Assembly (NCBI RefSeq): GCF_023100845.1
Contig: NZ_CP095864.1
Location: forward strand, 62,001-126,000
DNA length: 64,000 bases
Reading direction: 5' to 3'
Source: Gordonia sp. PP30
Lineage (GTDB): Bacteria > Actinomycetota > Actinomycetes > Mycobacteriales > Mycobacteriaceae
The notes under the pieces are model-generated. The model was not told where the DNA came from. It ran no database searches and saw only the letters and a program-made list of their open reading frames with translations. A program made the translations under genes and the position numbers. Positions 36,724-45,847 of this stretch are shown here, in pieces; positions within the stretch are counted from its first letter, which is position 1, and each line of letters starts with the position of its first letter.

Positions 36724-37212
36724 ATGACCGTGCCTGAATTCACACCCACCGCTGACCTGGTCGACGAGATCGGTCCCGATGTCCGCAGCTGCGACACCCA
36801 GTTCACCCAGTACGGCGGGCGCCGCGAGTTCGCCGGCGTGGTGACCACGGTCCGCTGCTTCCAGGACAACGCGCTGCTGAAGTCCATCCTGTCCGAGGAC
36901 AATCCGGGCGGGGTGCTGGTGATCGACGGCGAGGGCTCGGTGCACACGGCGCTGGTCGGCGACCTCATCGCCGAGCTCGGCCGCAGCCACGGCTGGGCCG
37001 GGATCGTGGCGATCGGCGCGATCCGGGACGCCAAGACCATCGGCGGCATGGAGATCGGCGTCAAGGCCCTCGGCACCAACCCGCGCAAGTCCACCAAGAC
37101 CGGTGCCGGTGAGCGCGACGTCCCGATCGAGCTGGGCGGCATCGTGATCGAGCCCGGCGACCACCTGTTCTCCGACGACGACGGCATCGTCGTCGTGACC
37201 CCCGAAGCCTGA
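36724..37212 (+). CDS. rraA: RraA family protein (ribonuclease E regulator or related)
   Basis: This 162-residue protein has the family pattern: [15 protein letters not shown] at the start, [21 protein letters not shown] in the middle and [20 protein letters not shown] near the end. RraA proteins form trimers and inhibit RNase E in E. coli. Related proteins are HMG/CHA aldolases, and the sequence alone does not decide between these roles. It begins at ATG 36724, and a 32-bp gap separates it from the gabD2-type gene downstream, so they may be co-transcribed. The 176-bp gap upstream holds no gene that I can see. Confidence 0.9.
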   Translation: MTVPEFTPTADLVDEIGPDVRSCDTQFTQYGGRREFAGVVTTVRCFQDNALLKSILSEDNPGGVLVIDGEGSVHTALVGDLIAELGRSHGWAGIVAIGAIRDAKTIGGMEIGVKALGTNPRKSTKTGAGERDVPIELGGIVIEPGDHLFSDDDGIVVVTPEA

Positions 37213-37244
37213 CCCCGCCTGCCTCCACCCTCCCAGGAGTTCCC

Positions 37245-38798
37245 ATGCCGAAGCCCACTTCCGCCTACTTCGAGCGGCTCGCCGCGCTGGCCGCGATCGA
37301 TGACCCGGCCGCTCGCCCCACCAAGCCCGTCCTGGAGGCCTACAGCGCCACCGAGATGGCGACCATCCCGGTCGGCGACGCCGACGACCTCACGCGCGCC
37401 GTCGAGCGCGCCCGCGCCGCGCAGCCCGCGTGGGCCGCGCGCAAGCCGGCCGAGCGCGCCAAGGTGCTCAACGCCTTCTCCGAGCTGGTGCACAGCCGCG
37501 CCGACGAGCTGATGGACGTCGCGCAGGCGGAGACCGGCAAGGCGCGCATCTACGCGCAGGAGGAGGTGCTCGACGTCGCCCTCACCGCGCGCTACTACGC
37601 CACGCACGGACCCAAGATGCTGGCCGACCGCAAGGCCGCGGGCATGATCCCCGGCGCCACCGACGTGCGCGTCCGCTACCAGCCGAAGGGTGTCGTGGGT
37701 GTCATCAGCCCGTGGAACTACCCGCTGACGCTGGCCGTGTCCGACGCCGTCGCCGCCCTCATCGCCGGCAACGCCGTGGTCATCAAGCCGGACAGCAACA
37801 CCCCGTACTGTGCGCTCGCGCTGGCCGAGCTGCTGTACGAGGCCGGGCTGCCGCGCGAGCTGTACGCCGTGGTCCCCGGTCCGGGTTCGGTGGTCGGGCA
37901 GGCGATCGTCGAGCAAACCGACTACGTCATGTTCACCGGCTCCTCGGCCACCGGCGCCACCCTCGCTCAGCAGGCAGGCAAGCGTCTGATCGGCTTCTCC
38001 GCCGAGCTCGGCGGCAAGAACCCGCTGATCATCACCGCCGATGCCGACGTCGACCATGCCGTCGCGGGTGCCGCCCGCGCGTGCTTCTCCAACTCGGGCC
38101 AGCTGTGCATCTCGATCGAGCGCATCTACGTCGAGAAGGCGATCGCCGACGAGTTCTCCCGCAAGTTCGCCGAATTCGTGGAGAACATGAAGCTCGACGG
38201 TACCTACGACCTGGCGCCCGACATGGGCTCGCTCGCCTCGGCCGCCCAGGTGGAGACCATCGAGGCGCACGTCGCCGACGCCGTCGCCAAGGGCGCCACC
38301 GTGCTGGCCGGCGGCCGCAAGCGCGCCGACCTCGGCCCGCTGTTCTACGCGCCCACCGTCCTCACCGGCGTGACCGATGAGATGGAGTGCTTCCGCAACG
38401 AGACCTTCGGGCCGCTGGTGTCGATCTACCCGGTGGACTCCGTCGAGGAGGCGATCGAGCGCGCGAACGACACCGAGTACGGCCTCAACGCCAGCGTCTT
38501 CGCCGGGAACGCCGCGCAGGCGCAGAAGATCGCCGAGCAGCTGCGGGCGGGCACCGTCAACATCAACGAGGGCTACGCCGCCGCGTGGGGCTCCACCGCC
38601 GCGCCGATGGGCGGCATGGGCATCTCGGGTGTGGGCCGCCGTCACGGTGAGGAGGGTCTACTCAAGTACACCGAGCCGCAGACCATCGCCGCGCAGCGCT
38701 TCATGGGCCTGGACGGTATGCCCGGCGTGCCGCGTGACGTCTTCCTCAAGCTGACGCCGCTGGCGATCCGCACGCTGAAGTACCTGCCCGGCCGGTAA
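37245..38798 (+). CDS. gabD2: Succinate-semialdehyde dehydrogenase
   Basis: This 517-residue aldehyde dehydrogenase has the NADP-binding PKGVVGVISPWNYPLTLAVS, the catalytic Glu in FSAELGGKNPLI and the catalytic Cys in FSNSGQLCISIERIYV. The length and overall pattern match the GabD2 group of mycobacteria (518 residues), which oxidises succinic semialdehyde to succinate as part of the GABA shunt and an alternative tricarboxylic route. Substrate is inferred from that similarity. A canonical hairpin terminator follows 12 bases after the stop. Confidence 0.9.
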   Translation: MPKPTSAYFERLAALAAIDDPAARPTKPVLEAYSATEMATIPVGDADDLTRAVERARAAQPAWAARKPAERAKVLNAFSELVHSRADELMDVAQAETGKARIYAQEEVLDVALTARYYATHGPKMLADRKAAGMIPGATDVRVRYQPKGVVGVISPWNYPLTLAVSDAVAALIAGNAVVIKPDSNTPYCALALAELLYEAGLPRELYAVVPGPGSVVGQAIVEQTDYVMFTGSSATGATLAQQAGKRLIGFSAELGGKNPLIITADADVDHAVAGAARACFSNSGQLCISIERIYVEKAIADEFSRKFAEFVENMKLDGTYDLAPDMGSLASAAQVETIEAHVADAVAKGATVLAGGRKRADLGPLFYAPTVLTGVTDEMECFRNETFGPLVSIYPVDSVEEAIERANDTEYGLNASVFAGNAAQAQKIAEQLRAGTVNINEGYAAAWGSTAAPMGGMGISGVGRRHGEEGLLKYTEPQTIAAQRFMGLDGMPGVPRDVFLKLTPLAIRTLKYLPGR

Positions 38799-38809
38799 GC
38801 CGAAAGATC

Positions 38810-38845
38810 AAGAGCGGCCCCACCTTTCGCGGTGGGGCCGCTCTT
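38810..38845 (+). terminator. Hairpin terminator after gabD2
   Basis: Perfect 15-bp arms (AAGAGCGGCCCCACC and complement) enclose a 6-base loop TTTCGC. The hairpin lies between the gabD2-type gene and the convergent gene ending at 38863, so it may serve both. Confidence 0.88.
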
Positions 38846-38862
38846 GTCGTACGGGGTGCCGA

Positions 38863-39423
38863 TCAGGAACGACGACGGCGGGCGCGCCGGCGCAGCAGCA
38901 GGATCACCGCGAGGAGCGCGCCGAGGCCGGCGGCGACCATCGCCGGGCTCACCCGGTCCCCGGGCAGCTGGGTCGGCGCGGTGCGGCGCAACTGGGCGAA
39001 CAGGTCGCGGGCGGCGTCGGCCTGGGCGACGGTGTCGTCGTGCGGCGACGGGGTGGCGGTGGTCGTCGCGGACTCGTCGTCGCCCGGCACGTCGGCGGCC
39101 GCCGGTGCGGCTTCGAGCGCGGGCGCCGGGTCGGCCGCCGACAGTGCGGGCCGCTCGGCGGGCGCCTCGATGGCCGGGGTGGCCTCGGCGGCCGGCGGTG
39201 CCTGCGACGGTGCCGGGATCGCGTCCGCGGGTGCCGGGAGCTCGGCGGCCGGTGCGGCGTCGAGGGCGGCGAGCAGCTCGGCCTTCTTCATCGTCGAGTA
39301 GCCGTGCAGGCCGCGGGCCTTCGCTTCGGCGCGCAGTTCGGCGACCGTGTGGTCGCGGTGCGCGGACGGGGCGTCGGCGGACGGGGCATCGTCGGTGGGC
39401 AGGACGGGGTCGGTGTCGGCCAT
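38863..39423 (-). CDS. Rho-N/SAP-like motif protein with C-terminal membrane anchor
   Basis: This 186-residue protein has an N-terminal motif TVAELRAEAKARGLHGYSTM followed by KKAELLAALD (about 26-55), then a long Ala/Pro/Glu-rich linker, and one hydrophobic segment near the end (AMVAAGLGALLAVILLL) followed by Arg-rich RRRARRRRS. The motif matches the C-terminus of the product at 16753. The layout (nucleic-acid-binding-like head, flexible linker, membrane anchor) suggests tethering of nucleic acid to the membrane, which is inference. The ATG at 39423 follows GGAGAC. The next upstream gene is 26 bases away. Confidence 0.72.
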   Translation of the reverse strand: MADTDPVLPTDDAPSADAPSAHRDHTVAELRAEAKARGLHGYSTMKKAELLAALDAAPAAELPAPADAIPAPSQAPPAAEATPAIEAPAERPALSAADPAPALEAAPAAADVPGDDESATTTATPSPHDDTVAQADAARDLFAQLRRTAPTQLPGDRVSPAMVAAGLGALLAVILLLRRRARRRRS

Positions 39424-39449
39424 CGTCGGGGCAGTCTCCTTCGGCGGTG

Positions 39450-40166
39450 TCACGCGGGGTGAACGTTGAGTCGGGCGAGCAGGTCGTTGTCGATCGCGGT
39501 CAGCTCGTTGCTGATCGCCCGCTGCGCGGCGCGGCGCTGGGCCGGCGGCATGGTGTCGGCGGCGTCGGTCGCGACGACCAGATTGTCCAGACGCCCGCGC
39601 ATGGCGGTCACGAAGTCCTTGCCCTCGGCGGTGCTCTCCCGCTCGGCGACCTGGTCGGCGGAGTTCTGCGCGGCGGCGATGCGGGCGCGCAGTGCGGCGT
39701 TCGGGCCGCCGTACTGGGTCAGCAGACCGGCCGGGACACCGGCGCGTCGTGCCTGCACCGCGGTGACCTGCTCTCGTGCGGCGATCGCGCCGCGGTACAG
39801 GATCGGTCCGGCGATGGGCGCGAGCATCTTGGCGACGGTCAGGTAGCGCTTCACCCGCGCCGGCCCGAACAGTGCCGCCTTCTCGGCCGCTTTCGCCTGT
39901 GCCTGGGCGGTCTTCGCCTCGGCGGCATGCGCCTTCTGGGTGGCCTTCGAGGTGGTCTTCGCGGTCTTGCGCTCGGCCTTCTGCGCCTTCTTGTGGAACT
40001 TGTGCTTCTCGCGCAGCGCCTTGCGATGCCGCTTGGTCTCCTCGTGCGAGTGCACCTTGGCCTCGAGGCGCACTCGCGTCTTGAGGGCCTTCTCCTCGGC
40101 CTTGCGGATCTTGGCCTCGGCCTTGCGCTCGACGCGACGAGCCTTGCGGGACGACAAGAAACCCAT
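39450..40166 (-). CDS. DUF6474-like coiled-coil protein
   Basis: This 238-residue protein opens with a very basic, Lys/Ala/Glu-rich helical half (about 1-115, many KAxxK repeats) likely to form a coiled coil. A conserved segment follows: ARVKRYLTVAKMLAPIAGPI (about 119-138) and RARIAAAQNSADQ. This matches a Corynebacteriales-restricted family that I know as DUF6474, of unknown function. The ATG at 40166 has GAAAGGA 6 bases upstream. It is probably co-transcribed with the membrane-anchored protein downstream. Confidence 0.75.
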   Translation of the reverse strand: MGFLSSRKARRVERKAEAKIRKAEEKALKTRVRLEAKVHSHEETKRHRKALREKHKFHKKAQKAERKTAKTTSKATQKAHAAEAKTAQAQAKAAEKAALFGPARVKRYLTVAKMLAPIAGPILYRGAIAAREQVTAVQARRAGVPAGLLTQYGGPNAALRARIAAAQNSADQVAERESTAEGKDFVTAMRGRLDNLVVATDAADTMPPAQRRAAQRAISNELTAIDNDLLARLNVHPA

Positions 40167-40294
40167 GGTGTCCTTTCCGCGGGACGACCGGCGTGGCCGT
40201 GACTGTAACCAGTTTTGCATAGTGTCGTAGGGGGATGAGACTGTGGCGCAGCACCGCCACACGGCGGTGATCGGCGACGAGAGGCAGGCAGCGG

Positions 40295-41932
40295 GTGGGT
40301 GCAGCGATTCTCGGCGCGCGCGACTTGTCCGGTTGCGAGCATCGACTGGCGCTGGATTCCGCCTTGGCGTCCGACGCCCGGGCGACGCCGATCGGCGAGA
40401 CCCCCGAGGCGCTGCGCCGGATCGAGGCCGCGCAGGAGCATCGTCGCGCCGTGCTCGACACGCTGCGCGCACTGCAGGCCGAGCGGGGCACGAGCGTCGT
40501 CTCGATCGATCCGGACCTGCCGCACCGTGAGCGCGCGGCGGCGACGCTCGCCGCGTGCGAGGCCGGTGCCGACTGGATCTTCTCCGCCGCGCTGCCCGTC
40601 GACGCCGCCGCGGGTCGTCGCGGGCACGCCGAGGCCTTGATCCGGCACGGGGCCGGGTACGTGCCGCTCATCGTCGTCAACCACCGGGTGACCAATCCGG
40701 CCAAGCCCGACCGCGACCCGGCCGAGCCGGCCGCGCTGTGCACCAGCGGGCTCGGCGAGTGGCGGCCCGAACCCGATCCGTCGCGTGCCTCGCGCCGCAA
40801 CCGGCGCGACACGCTGCGCCTGGCTCAGCTGGCCGCGATGCTCGACGGCCTGGGTCTGGCGGCCGCGCCGGATCGCGCGGATTGGGCCGGCGGGGTGATC
40901 GGGGTCGATGCCGACTGCATCCTGATGGTGCCGCTGGGCGCCGTGATGCCCGAGTACGACGACATCTTCGCCCGGCGCCGCGCGGTGGCCGACGGACTGG
41001 TGCGGACGGTGCCCCGCCGGATCAACGAGTGCCGCAGCTGCGAATGGTGGCCGGACTGCGAGGCCGAACTGGTGGCGCGGGACGACGTGAGCCTGGTGGT
41101 CGGCGGCACCGGCACCGCGGCGCTGCTCGACGCGGGGATCAGCACCGTCACGCAGTTGTCGGCGTACCGGGGAGATCCGCCCGAGGAGTGGCCGGGCAAC
41201 ATGAACTTCCTCGATGTGGTGGTCGCCGCGAACTGCCGGCGCCGTGAGGTGCCGCTGGTCCGCCGGCTGGACCGGCCGCGGGTGCGGCGCGCCGATGTCG
41301 AGGTGGACGTCGACATGGAGAGCTACGGCGAGCGCGGCGCCTACCTGTGGGGCACGCTGCTCACCGACAACGTCGACGGCGAGCCGGTGCTCTACCGGCC
41401 CTTCGTCACCTGGGATCCGCTGCCCACCGACGACGAGGGCCACGCCTTCGGGCGCTTCTGGTCGTGGCTGATGGAACGGCGGCGGCTGGCCCACGAGGCG
41501 GGCAAGACCTTCGCGGCGTACTGCTACTCGCAGCAGGCGGAGAACCGGTGGCTGCGCGCGAGCGCCGACCGCTTCGGATCGATCCCCGGGGTTCCGGCCC
41601 GCGAGGAGGTCGATGCCTTCATCTCCTCGCCCGAGTGGGTGGACGTCTACGAGGCCGTCAACAAGAACTTCATCTGCCCGAACGGCAAGGGGCTCAAGCG
41701 GATCGCGCCGGTCGCCGGTTTCGGCTGGCGCGACGACGAGGCGAGCGGCGAGGCCTCCATGGAGTGGTACGCCGCCGCGGTCGGCCTCGGCGGGGGACCG
41801 ATGGACCTGACCCAGCGCGACCGCCTGCTTCGCTACAACGAGGACGACGTGCAGGCCACCAAGGTGCTGCGCGAGTGGCTCAGCTCCGAGCAGATCCTCC
41901 GCCTCCCCACGGTCGACGACCTCCTCGCCTGA
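40295..41932 (+). CDS. TM0106-family RecB-like nuclease
   Basis: This 545-residue protein has a RecB-type region with a Cys cluster (NECRSCEWWPDCEAELVARD near 250) and a C-terminal RNase H-like segment containing VDMESYGERGAYLWG and LLRYNEDDVQATKVLREWL. This is the domain order of the TM0106 family of predicted nucleases. The substrate is unknown. Because the Cys positions resemble iron-sulfur RecB/Cas4 nucleases, a role in DNA repair is plausible. The start is GTG at 40295. Confidence 0.85.
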   Translation: MGAAILGARDLSGCEHRLALDSALASDARATPIGETPEALRRIEAAQEHRRAVLDTLRALQAERGTSVVSIDPDLPHRERAAATLAACEAGADWIFSAALPVDAAAGRRGHAEALIRHGAGYVPLIVVNHRVTNPAKPDRDPAEPAALCTSGLGEWRPEPDPSRASRRNRRDTLRLAQLAAMLDGLGLAAAPDRADWAGGVIGVDADCILMVPLGAVMPEYDDIFARRRAVADGLVRTVPRRINECRSCEWWPDCEAELVARDDVSLVVGGTGTAALLDAGISTVTQLSAYRGDPPEEWPGNMNFLDVVVAANCRRREVPLVRRLDRPRVRRADVEVDVDMESYGERGAYLWGTLLTDNVDGEPVLYRPFVTWDPLPTDDEGHAFGRFWSWLMERRRLAHEAGKTFAAYCYSQQAENRWLRASADRFGSIPGVPAREEVDAFISSPEWVDVYEAVNKNFICPNGKGLKRIAPVAGFGWRDDEASGEASMEWYAAAVGLGGGPMDLTQRDRLLRYNEDDVQATKVLREWLSSEQILRLPTVDDLLA

Positions 41933-42137
41933 CGGGGGCTTGGCGGGTCCTGAGCATGTGCGGCGGAGCCTGCGACGACGCGCGGTCGAAGGGCCGACCC
42001 GGTCTCGCCCTTGCGGGCTCGACCGGTGGTTCCTGAGCGAAGTCGAAGGGCTCGGCCGACGGCCATATCGGCCCGTGTCTGGCCCTGCGCGGTCGAAGGG
42101 TCGAAAGGACCCCGGGTCCGGCGCCGCCGCCTTGCGG
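41933..42137. repeat. Intergenic region with GTCGAAGGG repeats
   Basis: This 205-bp gap carries three direct copies of GTCGAAGGG (near 41985, 42040 and 42092), one inside the motif TTCCTGAGCGAAGTCGAAGG. That motif is a common dispersed intergenic repeat in high-GC actinobacteria and may form hairpins. No gene is supported here. Confidence 0.5.
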
Positions 42138-42857
42138 TCAGGCGTTGAGGCTGACCTCGTCGTCATGCTCCACGCTCCGCGCCGCCTCCTGGGCGCGGCG
42201 ACGCCAGGTCCGCACGATCACCAGCGCGCCGGCGGCCGCGATCACGACCGCCGCAGCGACGGTGCCGCCGATCAGCGGACCGCTCGCGTCGAGCAGGCCC
42301 TCGGTGAGCAGCCAGATCGCGAAGCCGAAGAAGAGTGCGGCGGCGGCCAGCGCGATGGTGCGCTCGGGCAGGTGCTTCCCGAGCAGCCGCCCGACGAGGA
42401 TGGCCACCGCATCGGCCGTCACCATGCCGAGCGTCGAACCGATCCACACGCCGAGCCAGTTGTGGTCGGTGGCCAGCGTGATGGTGGCGAACATGGTCTT
42501 GTCGCCCAACTCGGCCAGCATGAACGCGCTCATCACCGCGAGGAACACCGAGCCGCCGACACGGCCGGCCTTGGTGGACTCGTCGTCCGACAGTTCGTCG
42601 CCCCGCAGCGTCCACAGCGCGAAGGCCAGCATGGCGAGGCCGCCGGCGATCGACATCAGGTGGGTGGGGATCGACAGGCCCAGGTAGTGGCCGAAGAACA
42701 CGGACACCGCGTGCACCAGCGTGGTGGCGACGAGGATCGCACCGAGGACCACCCACCAGCGGTAGCGGAGAGCGTAGGTGAGCGCCATGAGCTGCGACTT
42801 GTCGCCGAGTTCGGCGACGAAGATCACGCCGAAGCCGAGGAGGAGTGCCGCTGTCAT
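42138..42857 (-). CDS. GDT1/TMEM165-family cation exporter (probably manganese)
   Basis: This 239-residue membrane protein has six predicted segments and the two hallmark motifs, VAELGDKSQLMAL near residue 15 and LAELGDKTMFATI in the second half. These acidic motifs bind the transported cation. Bacterial relatives export manganese; calcium is also known for eukaryotic ones, so manganese is the best guess. The ATG at 42857 begins MTAALLLGFGVIF. A palindrome AGGCATGCCT lies just upstream. I looked for a yybP-ykoY manganese riboswitch and did not see one. Confidence 0.9.
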   Translation of the reverse strand: MTAALLLGFGVIFVAELGDKSQLMALTYALRYRWWVVLGAILVATTLVHAVSVFFGHYLGLSIPTHLMSIAGGLAMLAFALWTLRGDELSDDESTKAGRVGGSVFLAVMSAFMLAELGDKTMFATITLATDHNWLGVWIGSTLGMVTADAVAILVGRLLGKHLPERTIALAAAALFFGFAIWLLTEGLLDASGPLIGGTVAAAVVIAAAGALVIVRTWRRRAQEAARSVEHDDEVSLNA

Positions 42858-42908
42858 GTGAACCAGGCTAGGCATGCCTGCCCCGGGGCCGCAACAGATG
42901 GAATAGCC

Positions 42909-42918
42909 GCATATATGC
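42909..42918. promoter_or_regulatory. Palindrome GCATATATGC between exporter and transporter operon
   Basis: A perfect 10-bp palindrome, unusually AT-rich for this genome, sits 52 bp upstream of the exporter start and about 93 bp before the divergent transporter operon. It may be an operator or part of a promoter. Confidence 0.35.
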
Positions 42919-43010
42919 AGGTAGGAGCGCCGCAAGAAGAGATTCGGGTACCCGTACGGAGTCGGCCGGGGTACCCGGCGTCGCCGGGGCCGTCGCGGGC
43001 ACCAGGCACA

Positions 43011-45095
43011 ATGGCAGCTGTGTCTCATGCCCTCGATACGCGAGCGCGCCCGATCACCGGCCCGCTGCGCCCGCTGGAGATCGCGATCGTCGCCATCCTG
43101 TCGGGCCTGACGGTGGTGGCCGTGGTGGTCGCCGCCGTGATCCCGATGGGGCAGGCCGCCGGCCTGCTGGCCCCGGTCCCGATCGCGCTCATCGCCGCTC
43201 GTACCCGGCCGCGTGCCGTCGTCGCCGCGTCGGTCACCTCGACGGCGGTGACCTTCGCGGTCGCCGGCCTCGGTGCCGCGCTCTCGGTGCTGGCCGCGGC
43301 GGTGGTCGGCGCGGTGGTCGGCGACGTCCGTCGGCGCGGCGGTGGGCTGCTGATGCTCCTGCTGGTCTCGCTGATCGTGGCACCGCTGCTCTCCGCGGTC
43401 TCGGTGCTGGCCCTGTGGATCCTGGTGCCGCTGCGGAAGCTGGCGCTCGAGGTTCTGGAGAACCTGATCAGCGGTGTCGGCAAGGTCCTGGTCTGGATCG
43501 GCAAGGCGATCACGCGCGGCCTGCACGCCGCGGGTTCCGAGGCCACCGTGTCGTGGCAGGGCGCCGGCGACTGGTTCGCCGGACTCGGCAAGAACATCGT
43601 CGACTACTGGTGGGCATGGATGCTCATCTCCGGCGCTGTCGGCTCGTTCCTGTCGTTGCTGGTGGCCTGGTGGATCCTGCACGGCGTGGTCGACCGGCTC
43701 GCCCACATCCGCATGCAGGACACGCTCGACGCCGAGGGCGACCTCACCGCCGACGAGCCGATCGAGCCGCTGCCGTTGCGCATGGTCGGTGTCGGCTACC
43801 GCTACCCGGACACCGGCGTCGACGTCCTCACCGGAATCGACCTGACGCTGCTCCAGGGCGAGTTCGTCGCCGTCGTCGGCGCGAACGGCTCGGGCAAGTC
43901 GACGCTGTCGAAGCTGCTGGCCGGCACCCCGGCCACCATCGGTGTCGTCGACCGTCCCGGCGACCCGGGACTCGGCAGGCTGGGCGGCACCGCGATGGTG
44001 CTGCAGCGGCCGGAGGCCCAGATGCTGGGTTCGCGGGTGGCCGACGACCTGGTCTGGGGTCTGCCCGACGACGCGCACGTCGACATCGACGCGCTGCTCG
44101 AGGAGGTCGGCCTCGGTGGGCTGGGCGAACGGGAGACCTCGGATCTGTCCGGCGGCCAGCAGCAACGACTCGCGGTCGCCGCCGCCCTGGCCCGGCGGCC
44201 CAAGCTGCTGATCGCCGACGAGGTGACCTCGATGGTCGACCCGGCCGGGCGCCACGACTTGATCGAGATCCTCGCCGCGCTGCCGCGCACCCGCGGGATC
44301 ACCGTCGTGCTGATCACGCACCGTGACTCCGAGGCGCGCGCCGCCGACCGGGTGATCCACCTGGAGGGCGGGCGGATCGTCGAACACTCCCCGGAGTGGA
44401 TGCGGCCCGAGGAGCACACGCCTGCCCTGCCCGCGGTGACGCCCGACCACGATCCGCTGCTGGTGGTGCACGACGTCTCGCACACGTACCTGCCCGGATC
44501 GCCGTGGGAGGTGACCGCGCTGCACCACGTGAGCCTGCAGGTCAACCGGGGTGACGGACTGCTGATCGTGGGCGGGAACGGCTCGGGCAAGACCACGCTG
44601 GCCTGGATCATCGCCGGGCTGATCGAGCCGTCCGGCGGCGAGGTGCTGCTGCACGACGAGCCGATGACCGATCAGGTCGGCAGCGTCGGCCTCGGATTCC
44701 AGCACGCACGACTGCAGCTGCAGAAGACCACCGTCAGCGACGAGATCATGGCGGTCGGCGGCGAATCGGTCACCACCACCGAGGTCGGCCGGGTGCTCGA
44801 CCTCGTCGCGCTGCCCCGGCAGATCGCCACCCGCCGCGTCGACTCGCTGTCCGGCGGCCAGATGCGGCGCGTGGTGCTGGCCTCGCTGGTCGCCGCCGAG
44901 CCCGACGTGCTGGTGCTCGACGAGCCGCTGGCCGGCCTCGATCCCGGCGCCCGCGAGGAGGTCCTCGATGTGCTCGCCGGGCTGCGGCGCGGCGGCATCA
45001 CCATCATCATCATCTCCCACGACCTGGAGGCGCTCGACCGCGTCTGCAACCGCCGGGTGGAACTGATCGACGGCGTCCTGGAGGCACGACGATGA
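43011..45095 (+). CDS. ECF-type transporter: membrane domain fused to two ATPase domains
   Basis: This 694-residue protein has an N-terminal membrane region (about 20-230, roughly five to six segments) and then two ABC ATPase domains. The first has Walker A GANGSGKST, signature LSGGQQQR and Walker B LLIADE. The second has Walker A GGNGSGKTT, signature LSGGQMRR and Walker B VLVLDEP. It resembles M. tuberculosis Rv2326c. With the coupled CbiQ/EcfT gene downstream it forms an energy-coupling-factor importer for a vitamin or metal. The fused membrane part probably acts as the substrate-binding component. The ATG at 43011 lacks a strong ribosome-binding site; GTG at 43020 is an alternative. Confidence 0.88.
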   Translation: MAAVSHALDTRARPITGPLRPLEIAIVAILSGLTVVAVVVAAVIPMGQAAGLLAPVPIALIAARTRPRAVVAASVTSTAVTFAVAGLGAALSVLAAAVVGAVVGDVRRRGGGLLMLLLVSLIVAPLLSAVSVLALWILVPLRKLALEVLENLISGVGKVLVWIGKAITRGLHAAGSEATVSWQGAGDWFAGLGKNIVDYWWAWMLISGAVGSFLSLLVAWWILHGVVDRLAHIRMQDTLDAEGDLTADEPIEPLPLRMVGVGYRYPDTGVDVLTGIDLTLLQGEFVAVVGANGSGKSTLSKLLAGTPATIGVVDRPGDPGLGRLGGTAMVLQRPEAQMLGSRVADDLVWGLPDDAHVDIDALLEEVGLGGLGERETSDLSGGQQQRLAVAAALARRPKLLIADEVTSMVDPAGRHDLIEILAALPRTRGITVVLITHRDSEARAADRVIHLEGGRIVEHSPEWMRPEEHTPALPAVTPDHDPLLVVHDVSHTYLPGSPWEVTALHHVSLQVNRGDGLLIVGGNGSGKTTLAWIIAGLIEPSGGEVLLHDEPMTDQVGSVGLGFQHARLQLQKTTVSDEIMAVGGESVTTTEVGRVLDLVALPRQIATRRVDSLSGGQMRRVVLASLVAAEPDVLVLDEPLAGLDPGAREEVLDVLAGLRRGGITIIIISHDLEALDRVCNRRVELIDGVLEARR

Positions 45096-45847
45096 CCATG
45101 CGCACTCCGCCGCTGCGGCAACTGCCCGGCGACTCCCCGGTCCACCGGCTCTGGGCGGGCACCAAACTCATCGTCGTGCTCGCGCTGGGCGTGATGACGT
45201 GGGTGCTGCCGAGCTGGCCCAGCCTGATCTTCGTGGCGATCTGCGTCCTGGTGTTCGCCGTGGTCGCCGGGATCCCGCTCGGCGCCATCCCGCGTCCGCC
45301 GTGGTGGTTCTGGGTGCTGATCCTGGTCGGTATGGGCGTCACCGCGCTGTCCAGCGGGGGATCGGGCGTCGTCGTCTTCCTGCGCAGCACCGTGCTTGGG
45401 CTGGTGGTGCTGGCGATGAGCATCCTCGTCGTCTGGACCACGCCGATGGCCGAGATCGCTCCGGCGATCGCCCGCCTGATGGGACCGCTGCGGCTGCTGC
45501 GTCTCCCGGTGGACGAATGGGCGGTGACCATCGCGCTGTCGCTCCGCGGTCTGCCGATGCTGATGGAGGAGATGCGGATGCTGCGGGCCTCGCACCGGCT
45601 GCGCCCGACGTCGTCGCCGAAGTCCGGGCATCCATCGGCCGAGATGACGATCATCGACCTGGTGGTCGCCGCCCTGAGTTCGGCGATGCGCCGGGCCGCC
45701 GAGATGGGCGAGGCGATCACCGCGCGCGGCGGCACCGGACGGCTCACCGCCTACCCGTCGCGGCCGGGCCGGGCCGACGCCGTCACGCTGATCCTGGTGG
45801 CCGCGGCGTGCGCGGCGGCCATCACCCTCACGGTGGTGCTCCGATGA
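45092..45847 (+). CDS. ECF transporter T component (CbiQ family)
   Basis: This 251-residue membrane protein has about five to six segments and the family coupling motif region (LRGLPMLMEEMRMLRASHRLR; AMRRAAEMGEAITARG) that contacts the ATPases. It couples ATP hydrolysis to substrate movement. Its ATG overlaps the stop of the ATPase gene by four bases, and its own stop overlaps the next start, giving a tight three-gene operon. The transported compound cannot be read from the sequence. Confidence 0.92.
   Translation: MTMRTPPLRQLPGDSPVHRLWAGTKLIVVLALGVMTWVLPSWPSLIFVAICVLVFAVVAGIPLGAIPRPPWWFWVLILVGMGVTALSSGGSGVVVFLRSTVLGLVVLAMSILVVWTTPMAEIAPAIARLMGPLRLLRLPVDEWAVTIALSLRGLPMLMEEMRMLRASHRLRPTSSPKSGHPSAEMTIIDLVVAALSSAMRRAAEMGEAITARGGTGRLTAYPSRPGRADAVTLILVAAACAAAITLTVVLR

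Noticed and set aside
42858..43010. Manganese (yybP-ykoY) riboswitch in front of the GDT1 exporter
   Set aside because: The gap is short, and I could not find the conserved loop sequences or stems of that riboswitch.
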